Source: Strongylocentrotus purpuratus (Eukaryota > Echinodermata > Echinoidea > Camarodonta > Strongylocentrotidae). Taken from it: a stretch of DNA of 64,000 nt. Under the pieces are notes generated by a model that was not told the origin of the DNA, made no database searches, and saw only the letters and a program-made list of their open reading frames with translations. Shown piece after piece: positions 11,655 to 21,942 of this stretch. A program made the translations under genes and the position numbers. The stretch is from the NCBI RefSeq assembly GCF_000002235.5, contig NW_022145611.1:19838114-19902113 (forward strand), written 5' to 3'. The first letter of the stretch is position 1. Each line of letters begins with the position of its first letter.

Positions 11655-12313
11655 CAATGTGAGTCAAAAAAAGGTTTACACCTAGAAAATTGCTAATTAT
11701 TAAAAAAGTTATCGATGAACATTAAACTGTTATATGTCTTATGAAAGAGTATTTTATCCCAAATCATTTGGTACCATTTTTGTGTGGTATCTGTTCACGC
11801 TTGGATGAACAGGAGACATTGTTTGCGAGAGTGCAAAAATCGAATTGCGCCAAAGTTGCCTATGAGATGTTTGAATAAAACAATTGGAATTTGGGTATTA
11901 ATTTGGTCTTTGCAGATCCAAATAACACAAAATTAATCATGCCACACATATCAAATATCGAATATCAAATATCAACAAACATTTGTGCGTGTGTGTGTGG
12001 ATGTGTGTGACTTTGCCCTTTGCAAAAAAACATATGCAATGCATTTCATTTGATACATTCAATCCATTCTCTCACTCCGCTAATCCCAACATAATACATA
12101 CTGAAGGCATCACTTTGGCGCAAGTCGATTTTTGCACTCTCGCAAACAATGCCACCTGTTCATCCAAGCGTGAACACATACCGCACAAAAATGGTACCAA
12201 AAGATTTGGGATAAAACACTCTTTCATAAGATGTACTAATAATCTACTGTTCATAGATGATTTTAAAAATAATTAGCAATTTTCTGGGTGTAAACTTTTT
12301 TTGACTCACACAG
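11655..12313. mobile_element. Tc1/mariner-like foldback MITE with about 205-bp arms
   Basis: The element is bounded by TA at 11653-11654 and 12314-12315, the target duplication of Tc1/mariner elements. Its ends read CAATGTGAGTCAAAAAAAGG and, in reverse complement, CTGTGTGAGTCAAAAAAAG. The inverted similarity continues for about 205 bp on each side (about 11655-11862 and 12105-12313), including GGTACCATTTTTGTG, CACGCTTGGATGAACAG and GCGAGAGTGCAAAAATCGA. The middle of about 240 bp contains a short GT-rich run near 11983-12010. No transposase is present. Overlapping open frames on both strands (11983-12276, 12072-12254) come from the arms and are not genes. Transcribed through the gene, it could form a long intronic hairpin. 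Confidence 0.85.
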
Positions 12314-15006
12314 TATATGCAGAATTGTGTATGATATGTGTTGCTATGTTGGGCAAACGTTGGGCAAATTTTATGGTTGTCAATTGAACCGTTGTAGTAA
12401 TAATTATATGCATACATTTAGAATTCATTCGGTCTACGGTATGTACCAATTCAATCCTTTGGATTATTTGCATTTCATGATTTTGAAACATTTTATCATT
12501 CTGAAGAGAGACTTCTTTTTATTCTTCTTTGCTGTATGCTTTGAAATGCATCGCAGATGAAATTATTTTTTGCCATTCATGTATTTCCCTGTGGTTTAGT
12601 AACCTTTAAGTGATAATGTTATTCCTTTTTTTGTGTAAACCAGTTTATATAAAAAAAGAGATTCATACATGAATAAAAGAAATAATAAAATGAAGAATAA
12701 AAACTGTGGTTAATGATAAAATGCCAAGAAATCTTTCCATGGGTTTGTGTGAAATAAATAATGGCAGTTTATAGAAGTAATTTATATTCATATATGGGTT
12801 TTTAAAAGTCATTGTAAGCTAAAACAGTCTTGTCCGCAGAAAGCCCTTAAACCTGTAAACCACAAAATTTCTTTTATCAGATTATCAGATTTTAACTATC
12901 ATATTGTACTTCCTCTTCTATTTTTCTTTGTTGTTCTCAGCTGGTTTATATCAAATTCATTGAAATGCAAATTGAGGCAATTTGCATTAATTATAGCAGC
13001 TTTAGGCAGTCTGCAACATTTGAATTTAAGATTGTAAATTGCATTTGCAATCTTGGTAACAATTATTCATTTAGAATGGACACATTTATTCAAAGCAAAT
13101 CTTTGCCATTCTGGTTAACAGAAGTGATGTCATTAATTCCCCTGCAGAAAGATTTTTAAATGTTGGTTTAAAAGAAATGCTGTTTTTCTATAACCACATC
13201 CCATTCTGATTCTATTGCAGTTGAGTATTGCAAAGTTGTTTGAAAACAAAATAGTTTGAAAAATCTGTTTTCTTGTGATATTGCTTAGTTTTCAGTTGAG
13301 ATGCTTATCATTAACCAGTGAAAAATATATAAACAATGACAGGACGATGAATGATCAGTTTCATTTTGAAAGAAGATATCTCACTTTTGATATCATGAAT
13401 AAATCTTTTACCTGTTCAAATTGTCAGTAATCGGCCAAAGTAAATGCTGAGTATTTAAGTTCTTATTTTATTTCCATTTTTGGTGAACACATCTAGTACT
13501 TTAATTATTTGCATACAAGTTCATTCACAGTAGGTTTTCATCATTTTGATATAGGCCTATCGACTTTCAAAAGAAATTTTTAAAAGATGTTGAAAGTATA
13601 AAGAGAACAGCCCCGGCCCTCCCCCTCCTTTTTTCTGTAAAATCAATTATGAAGTGATTTTTTTTTCTTCTCTTGTCCTCAAGCGAGGTTTTTATTTCCA
13701 TAATTTCAATACATATTTACATTAATAACTCAATTATTGAGTAAAATATAACATAGGCTATGAGGTGATATAGTTATGCAAATTGCTCTTTATTTTGTGA
13801 TAAAAGGTTTCAAACGTTTTGCCTTTGTCTCAGTCTTAATCTTCATGCAATTATTTCAAGAATGCTGGAACCTTTTTGATTTTACGGGGAAAGACAAACT
13901 TTTCCTTTTTCTAAAAAATAATAGAAAGAACACAAAAATCGGGTTATTTAAATTGCCCACAAGATTGAAAGGGTTAATAAGAATGTTGATCATCGCATCC
14001 ATCTTGAAGTATTCTTGTTCATTGGCCATCATCTACTTGTACTGGAGTAACTCTTCAACTATCAGGTACTTCAAGTATGGCCATTGGAAACACTATTTTG
14101 AAGTTTTAAGCAAATATTGGCTACTTCCAAGATATTTAATGAATAACTGATTGTGCTCGTCTAGGTTTGGGTAAAGTATCAGTTTCTTCAAGTAAAAGGC
14201 ATCACTGTTTTGGACACCTGTTTAAATATTTCCCAGTACTTAATGATTAAATTGTAATGAATAACTAATTGTGATCATATATAAGTTGCTATATATGATA
14301 TTCTATGCAAATGAAAATAGCATTCAACATAGTATATGGAATATGAAATAGGCTAATCAAATTTGTTTGTATATTTTGTAAGTGCAATTGGATCGGGCAT
14401 ATTTTCAGTCGGGCTATTCCTTTTAACCAAAATCACACTAGATTTCAAAATTGCATTAAGAGAGTATAAATTTAATCATATAAAGTGCTAAAATCATAAT
14501 GGCTATTGGCTGTTGAGTAGATTTCTTAAACATGCTGTATTTACAATATAACTTTTGAAACGATTCTAGCCCTGCTTCACAGCATTATGAGTTTGACCTA
14601 CTTCTCCTGGCTTGAACTATATATACCATCAATCACAAGAAAGGTCTTGAATTACCGTTATTTACACGTTTCCCTCTCAAGTTTGCAAGTAAACGGGCCA
14701 CAGAGCACGGATGTGTGACGCTGCAGTGAATTATCGTAACACGGGTCTGCCTGGAAAGATTCCCATTATCAATCAGACGATTCCTGCCCGGTTCATGAAT
14801 ATGCTCTCGTGCTCTCCTAAACGTGTATCATTCTATTTCCCTGGTGTTATTATATATTTGCATTTTAGTTTTCATGGGGGGCACTCTGGTTTATCCAGGA
14901 AAGATGTACGATTGGATGAAAAGGGATTGAGAAAAAGAAATAAGGAAATATACACAGATGAAATAAAGGAGGAAGTCTCAGATGTATGAAGTATTTTTTT
15001 TAAATT

Positions 15007-15190
15007 CAAAATAGATAAAGATTCCAGCGTAAATTCTTATTTGTGTTTGATATACCGGTAATTTAAATTTGTGAGGATTAAATGGGAAAGTAAAGGAAAA
15101 TCAAAATAGATAAAGATTCCACGGTAAATTCTTGTCTGTATTTATATCGTTTAAATTGTTAGGATTAACAACGGAAAGTGAGGGATGATA
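15007..15190. repeat. Two-copy tandem duplication, 95-bp period
   Basis: CAAAATAGATAAAGATTCCA begins at 15007 and again at 15102. The copies stay similar through GTAAATTCTT, a TTTAAATT block, AGGATTAA and GGAAAGTRAGG. They have diverged by substitutions and small indels, so the duplication is not recent. Confidence 0.8.
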
Positions 15191-15568
15191 TGGCGAGTGA
15201 GGATAAACGTAGGATTTAGAAGGATAAATCTATAATTGTTATTTCAATTTAGTCAGTGGGCTAATCCTTTATAAAAACAATAAATTCATATTACAAGTAT
15301 TAATGGCCTACAAGTACACTTTCAGTAATCTACCCAATTTTCAATTTCAGAGGATGTGTTTGTCAAATAATTCTATGCTGCACAAATATATAATATCAGA
15401 AAGAGGTGTGGGTACTTATAAAGATTTTGTAAGCTTATCTTGGATTTATATTGAAAGTAAAATTTGTGATTATGTAGGATCACTGGAAATTGTTTTTCAG
15501 CAAAGGATTATCCATTAATTCCCCTGCTATTTTTTTGTTTGTTTGTTGTAATTTTAATAAGGAAATGA

Positions 15569-15662
15569 AAGGATTCTTCTAATTCTAGACTCCTGCTGAG
15601 AGATATTATGTAGCAAGTTATTAAAGTAGTATGATTCAGCAAATATCTGAAGCTTTTTCTTT
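15569..15662 (+). repeat. Dispersed single copy of the 18-kb minisatellite unit
   Basis: The stretch GGATTCTTCTAATTCTAGAC through GAGATATTATGTAGCAAG and ATTCAGCAAATATCTGAAGC matches the units at 18040-18757 over about 95 bp in the same orientation. It is an isolated, more diverged relative 2.5 kb upstream. It retains the TTATTAAAGTAGTA segment that two of the tandem copies lack. Confidence 0.75.
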
Positions 15663-15945
15663 TCAAAACAATTGTTTATGAACCTTGCTTTTCTTATGTC
15701 TGGCAGCTTCCCTTTCTTGGAAGCCTTCCCCAAAACAATTTAAAAACAAGGTATCCCTTATTGTATTTCCTAAATATCATCTTAATCACAAACCCATGTA
15801 ATCCAATTTTCCCCTTAATCAGTATGATTCAACATATTACTCTGCTGAAATTGGAAGTGATTTTGGTACTTGGCCCCCTGCAGCTTTTGATACTTAATAC
15901 CTACCCCTCTCTTCACAACATCATAGCTGAGAGAGGGCTACTCCT

Positions 15946-16238
15946 GGGGGGTGTTTCACAAAGATTAAGATCGACTTTAAGTCTGACTTAACTATGGCAG
16001 ACTGTTCGTGCCACTGGTCGTTCTCAACATTAGTCTCTCAATTATGATCTTTAGATAATCAATTTTTTCCTTCAATCATGAACTATCAAAATAGGTAAAT
16101 TCTGTATATTTGTGACCACGATTTGTACGTCGCATGAGAAACCAATGCCAGGAATGGTCAGAGGAACTAGTGGCATGAACGGCCTGCCATAGTTAAGTTA
16201 AACTTAAAGTCGTTCTTAGTCTTTGTGAAACATGCCCC
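15946..16238. mobile_element. Foldback MITE, about 290 bp
   Basis: The left end GGGGGGTGTTTCACAAAG and the right end, whose reverse complement reads GGGGCATGTTTCACAAAG, start arms that match for about 75 bp (through CGACTTTAAG, AACTATGGCAG and TGCCACT). The arms flank a spacer of roughly 140 bp. No coding sequence is present and no clear target duplication is visible. The GGGG-TGTTTCACAAAG terminus is of a kind I associate with dispersed elements of marine invertebrate genomes (from memory). The superfamily is not assigned. Confidence 0.75.
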
Positions 16239-17278
16239 ATGAATCCTCACCATTCTCTGGTTCCTCCATGGGGTACGCTCTATTTATTATTTGGGTCAGG
16301 TCAACTGTAAGGTTATATCCAGAAGTGTTTAAGTGCAAGGAAAATGGTGAAAATTGGGCAGTCAATACTTTGAAGAATAAGGAAGAGGTACACATAGTGG
16401 TAGTTGGTGAGTTGATGGTCATTGTACATGCTATCATTGTTTGCAGGAGCTTACTAGGTGTATTGTCTTAGATTTTCTGTGAAGTATATGTTCGAAGGAC
16501 ATTTTTTTCTGGAATATTTGAATAAGTAGCTGTAGCTCCATGCTGATGATGTTTGGTGGTGTGTATTGTGGTTAACTTGATTAGACCTTTAAATGCTGAC
16601 TGCAAATACATAGGCCTGTGGGACCTTCGATGAATTTATTGAGAATATGAAGTATGAACATTATTGTTTTTTATCAATAAACTTTCATTTTGCATTTTAA
16701 TGATTAAAGTCCCATTCAAAATAACAAAGTACAGATATTTGAGATTCAAGCTGTTGAATCACCCAAAGATATGCATGTCCTAAGTATGAAAATCAAGCAA
16801 TGTCTAGTTTTATTCCATTTACTCAGACTCTCATATGCCCTTCATATAATTGTTAACCATGAATCATTCACAAACCTTGTTTACTCCTAGCTCTCGACCT
16901 GTCAGGTTGTATTTTCAAGAACCAATTTTGTGTCAGTTTTTATTGTCAGCTGCACCTGTGAATTTCATCCTCTCTGAAGACCATCTCCTTGTACTTCCTC
17001 AAGAACAGTCTTTAATACAACTTTGAGTTTGACCTAGCTGTTTACTGCTGTACAAGGATCTTAACAGTTGCTCCTTCCACACTACAGATTTTATGTTATA
17101 TCCTTTAGAGGTTTGATTTATTGAAGATTGGAGACTACAACCATATGTCCTGGAAATTTAGATACATCCACTCATAAATTCTTTTTATTTTCTAGTTATC
17201 TATGAAATGTTAACTTACTGTAGAGAATCCAGCATCATGCTAACCCATCAAGGTCATGAGAATACGTATAAAACATAA

Positions 17279-17580
17279 GGCCTGTCTTCACTATCTCGAG
17301 ATTGCCAAATATCCAGCTATTTGAACTCTCCCAATCGCAAACTATCCAGCTAATTTGCATCCTCATCAGACCGAAGTAGCAATTAGCAGGATATTTGGTC
17401 GGGATTGTCATCCCAAGATATCTTGGGATAGTTTGCAAATATCCCACTATTTGGCAAAATATCCAGCTATTTGTCCGGTGTGTCGTCACCAGACCGAAGA
17501 ATCGCAAAATATCTCGAGCTAATTTCTCAAGGTCAAGTTTCAAGTTTCGAAGTCGAATCTCGAGCTGATGAAGACGCGCC
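17279..17580. mobile_element. PIF/Harbinger-like MITE, 302 bp
   Basis: Terminal inverted repeats GGCCTGTCTTCACTATCTCG (left) and GGCGCGTCTTCATCAGCTCG (reverse complement of right) match at 20 of 25 positions when extended to the shared GAGATT. TAA at 17276-17278 and again at 17581-17583 fits the 3-bp target duplication of PIF/Harbinger elements. Inside are repeated AAATATCCAGCTATTTG-like motifs and a 20-bp perfect palindrome at 17410-17429. The minus-strand open frame 17235-17543 runs through it and has no transposase motif. Confidence 0.8.
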
Positions 17581-18039
17581 TAAAATTCTAAAGACTCTCC
17601 AGAAATCAACTCAAGGGTACTTTTAATATCTCATAGTAATATCCCATGCATAGAAATCATGCTAGGAGTACATAATACATCATTGCCATGTTCGCACATT
17701 TCAATTGGTGATTGACTAGGTTATTGAAATTGCCCTCGGATGATTTTTTTTTCTTCTCATAAGACTTTGCCATCGTGATGTGTGCTGACCTGGGGAATGT
17801 ATAGCTTGGACTGTCAACTATTTTGTAGGGGCCTGCAGAGTAATTGTTGCAAGAACATGTACACACTCTCGGATGGTTTGAAATTGCAACTTTAGAATAG
17901 AATGAACCGATTTTCAGTAGCATTTAACAGTGTTATTAGCAGGAACTTTTGTTAATGATAACACCCTGTAACTTCTATAAAATCAACTTCTGAAGAAAAA
18001 AAGAGCTTCTTTAAGTCTTGTTGAATGTTTTAGAAAGTA

Positions 18040-18757
18040 ACCTTCTGTGCTTGACTGTTGGTTAGATAACTGAATTTTCCTTACATACTTTAACTGTTAG
18101 ACCTGACCTTTGCAACAAATTAAACATCAATGACTTTTTATTTCTAAGACATGATTTTACAGGGAAATTCTTCTAATAATTTAAGATTCCTGCGTAGAGA
18201 TATTATACAGCAAATTATTAAAGTAGTACGATTCAGCAAATATCTGAAGCTGTTTCTTCTGTGCTTGACTGTTGGTTAGATAACTTAATTTTCCTTATAT
18301 ACTTAAACTGTTAGACCTGACCTTTGCAACAAATTAAACATCAATGACTTTTTATTTCTAAAACATGATTTTACAGGGAAATTCTTCTAATAATTTAAGA
18401 TTCCTGCGTAGAGATATTATACAGCAAATATCTGAAGCTGTTTCTTCTGGGCTTGACTTTTGGTTAGATAACTTAATTTTCCTTATATACTTTAACTCTT
18501 AGACCTGACCTTTGCAACAAATTAAACATCAATGACTTTTTATTTCTAAATCATGATTTTACAGGGAAATTCTTCTAATAATTTAAGATTCCTGCGTAGA
18601 GATATTATACAGCAAATATCTGAAGCTGTTTCTTATGTGCTTGACTGTTGGTTAGATAAATGAATTTTCCTTATATACTTAAACTGTTAGACCTGACCTT
18701 TGCAACAAATTAAACATTAGTGACTTTTTATTTCTAAAACATGATTTTATAGGGAAA
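18040..18757 (+). repeat. Four-copy minisatellite, 188-214-bp period
   Basis: TGCTTGACTGTTGGTTAGAT-type starts recur near 18047, 18261, 18449 and 18637 (periods 214, 188 and 188). The first unit keeps a 26-bp segment around TATTAAAGTAGTACGATTCA that later units lack. Unit landmarks are AGACCTGACCTTTGCAAC, CATGATTTTACAGGG and AGCAAATATCTGAAGCTG. The array breaks off inside the fourth copy after ATGATTTTATAGGGAAAT. A diverged single relative lies at 15569-15662. Confidence 0.9.
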
Positions 18758-18941
18758 TAACGTCATCCATGTGAACAGTGCTTTAAAGTGCCCTTGATTT
18801 TGCATTCAGCGCGGAATGGTGTGAAAATAGGCGGGGAGCTAGGAGGGTTCCTAGAAATGTGGAGAATATTTCGATTGCTCTTCATGCCAGGCAATATCTG
18901 TTCCATTCACAGTTTACGTCACCTTCATGTGATGCCACATG

Positions 18942-19412
18942 AATAATAATAATAAGACATTTTTATATAGCGCATTTCAAAACTGACAGAACTCTCAATG
19001 CGCTTTACATCCAAGATAATACCTTATTCTACACTTTAAAATACAAAACAATATCAATACCTTATTCTAAACTTAAGATACTAACAATATTAAACAACGA
19101 AAATATTTATCTGAAATTAATGTACGAAACATGATTTAATTGAATGCATCATTGAAAAGATATGTTTTGAGTTGTTTCTTGAAGAGTTCAGGATTATTCT
19201 GCGAACGAAGAGCACTTGGTAGAGAGTTCCAATGGGTTGGGCCGCTGTAAGCAAAAGACCTTTCATGGTCACCATACATCTTTGTTCTCTGTTGTAGTAC
19301 TTGCAGAAGTTGTTGGGTGGAGGACCTAAGTGATCGATCTTAAAGGGTTATATGAGGATATTAGTTCAGAAATGTAGTGAGGAGGAGACCGTGGACGGCA
19401 TGAACTCCGTTC
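18942..19412. repeat. Dispersed repeat with TATATAGCGC and GCGCTTTACA hallmark
   Basis: It opens with an AATAATAATAATAA run, then TTTTTATATAGCGCATTTC and CAATGCGCTTTACATCC. Further on it reads GAGTTCCAATGGGTTGGGCC and AGGAGACCGTGGACGGC. I recognise this arrangement as a widespread interspersed repeat of marine invertebrate and basal deuterostome genomes, from memory and without a family name. No coding capacity is intact. Ends are approximate. Confidence 0.5.
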
Positions 19413-20424
19413 ACATGCCCTGATCATTCACGTACGATGCAGTTTATTTTGAAGAAATAAGCGTAACATGCTTAACATTTTTGTATCTTATAAGACACAG
19501 ATAGTGGGCATGCATCGATCTGCTGCTGTGGGCGGCTACCTTTTTAATTTCCACTTTCGATTCATTTACACTTCTTGAAAAGGCCGCCACAGTTTCTTGC
19601 ACCTCTTGTGACTAAACCATAAAGCTTTAATTACCGATCAACTTCTATTTTGGTAAATACATCTACAAGACTGATAGGAATTGGAATGAGGCAGTTTGTA
19701 TTCATGAAGTTTGTAATGCTTCATGAGAATCCTTTGAGCTTTTTATCCTTAATGATTCTGATCGTGAAAAAATATCTGTCATTACTATTCATAGGTATAT
19801 TATTTATTTGAGAGATATTGTTTACCAGTAAATGAAAATTGTTTTCATGCGTCTCTCCTCTGATAATGATGATGGACATAGTTATAAATGTGCCTTTCCT
19901 GAGGATACAAAATATTGCAGGTGATCTTCACCTTGGTTTAAGCCAACCTGCCTCAAAAACCTAGCTCTTAAATATTGAGCAGCATTAAAAAATGAATTCA
20001 CTCCTTTGAAGGTTTTCTCCACCTGGGTAGAGAGTGGCAAATTAGGATTGATGTTTTAGCAAATGACATTAGCATGCCACGCCTTTGATTGAAGCATACA
20101 ATCACGATGATCCACTGTCTAGTGTTGTGTCCACTGACTTAGATACCTCTAGTCTTCAAATTCACTTGTATGGACATGATTCAAGTATCTATTCATTTTG
20201 AAGTGAAAAAAAAACACATTTTAATGTATTCTTTGCTCAGAGCCAGAAGAACAGATACATGAATTCTTCTTTCCCAGAACCTCTGAATTTTGTTCGGGAG
20301 GATAGGGGTTATCTTCATAGCTTCTCACCAAAGCCCTAAACTTGCCCTTTTGGAAGCATTAGGGTGTGTTAGAACGGGGAGGGGTTACTGCCTTCATCAT
20401 CCCCTGGTTATGTCTATGTGCCCT

Positions 20425-20500
20425 TTGTCAAGGCTGGAAACCCACAACCTTCAAATCTCTCCTGGCAAGTGATCCAACCACTACATCATGACACCTCTAC
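20425..20500 (-). repeat. Possible degenerate tRNA-derived SINE fragment
   Basis: Read on the minus strand the stretch gives TGTAGTGGTTGGATCAC followed by GAAGGTTGTGGGTTTCCAGC. This resembles the A-box region and T-arm/B-box of a tRNA-derived SINE head at about tRNA spacing. Both boxes deviate from consensus and no tail or target duplication is clear, so it is at best an old fragment and not a tRNA gene. Confidence 0.3.
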
Positions 20501-21045
20501 GACACCTCGACTTCCTCCAACCTTCCTCCTAACCTCAGATTTGATCAATCTGGTGGCATTATATTTTTCCGATCAGAGGAAGAGAAAACTCCATTATCCC
20601 ACCATCAAGTATTCATGATCTTGCATCAAGGATTCACACTTGATGATGAACTTGGGTTAGATTATAGTGATTTAGAGCTAGACACTTTGGCTAAGGGCAT
20701 GTAGGAGATGGATCGAGCTCCTCTTTGGATTATGTTTAATGCAAAGGCAAGATATTCCAGCTGAAAGTATGGGAATTTTCAAACCATATCTTATCAAGGA
20801 TGCTGTACCTCCTCTCATTTCAAAAGCTTTACAGAGTCAAGGGTAAAATGATAATTATCATGTTTGTTTAGTTGAAGATTTTTAGTGTGAAGATTTAACA
20901 CAACATTTTTTTCTTTCTTATCTTTATCTGGTTTGAAGGGGCAGAAATCATGGAAAGATAATAGCTTGTCACATTAATTCTTAGTCAAACGTTGACTCTG
21001 ATTGTTAGATGCAGCTTTGCAAAACTTTCATCAATCCTGTAAGGA

Positions 21046-21215
21046 ATATTAAAGGGGGAGTCAACTCTGATATTAATTTGATATTTATAGAAGTAGAAAA
21101 TGAGAATAACAGGTCAGTGAAAGTTTGAGCAAATTCCGGTTAAAAAATAATAAAGATATGAATTTTTGAAGTTGTGATCAATTTGCTCATTAGGTACAAT
21201 TTCTAAAACTTTTTG
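21046..21215. repeat. Possible dispersed repeat (TTAAAGGGGGAGTCAAC head)
   Basis: The stretch begins TTAAAGGGGGAGTCAAC and continues with CAGTGAAAGTTTGAGCAAAT and AATAATAAAGATATGAATTT. These look like fragments of an interspersed repeat common in marine invertebrate introns (from memory). A similar head, TTAAAGGGAAAATCCAAC, occurs at about 26247 in the next intron. Boundaries and class are unknown. Confidence 0.35.
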
Positions 21216-21718
21216 CTCTTTGTTTTTGACCACAGAATAGGTTTTTTTCCATACAAGGGGTATATAGAAATATATTTGCAATAATTATATTCAGAGTGCA
21301 TGTATGATTGAAAGTTTTCTTGAGGGAAAATATAAATGTTTGATTTCTATTTTTTTTAAAGAAGAGCTCTCATGTAATAATTGTCAAGATTGTCGGCATA
21401 GGTAGGTGATCTTCTGAATTGCAAATGATTGAAAATTCAAATGAACAAGGTACAATGGCACCAGCCTAAATGGCACAAATAGTAATAATGCATATTGTAT
21501 GACAAGGAAACCCTATCGGAAAGAGCACAGTTGTACAGTGTAATGTATGGTGTCCATCTTATGAAAACTAATAATTTCATTGACATCCTCTTCAAATCTG
21601 TTATTTGTATGAAACACATATACTTCAATAAGGATGTCCAGCTGACCACAAACTGAAACTTGACCCGTCTCACAGTTTCGGAGGATGACCCCCTGCTCTC
21701 TAAATCTTTTTATTTGTC

Positions 21719-21942
21719 TTTAGTATGTTTCATTCGACTGTGGGTGATTTCAGTCAATAATCACAGAAAAGCCAAATATCCCTAAATGATGAGGTCAGTT
21801 TTACCTCAATTTGCCTCACCTTTTATTTTTCTTACTATGTTTCATTTGACTGTGGATAATTTCAGTCAATAAGCACAGAAAAGCCAAATATCCCTAAATG
21901 ATGAGGTCGACTTCACCTCAATTTCCCTCACCTATTCTTTGT
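21719..21942 (+). repeat. Two-copy tandem duplication, 112-bp period
   Basis: TATGTTTCATTCGACTGTGG near 21724 recurs as TATGTTTCATTTGACTGTGG near 21836. The copies share CAGTCAATAA, CACAGAAAAGCCAAATATCC and CTAAATGATGAGGTC at the same spacing. Similarity is high, so this is a fairly recent local duplication. No gene is associated. Confidence 0.85.

Noticed and set aside
20430-20494. A tRNA gene on the minus strand
   Set aside because: The A-box and B-box resemblance is poor and no cloverleaf or anticodon arm can be drawn. At most an old SINE head.
20290-20618. Overlapping short forward open frames as a small gene
   Set aside because: No recognisable domain, they overlap in different frames, and part overlaps a possible SINE fragment.
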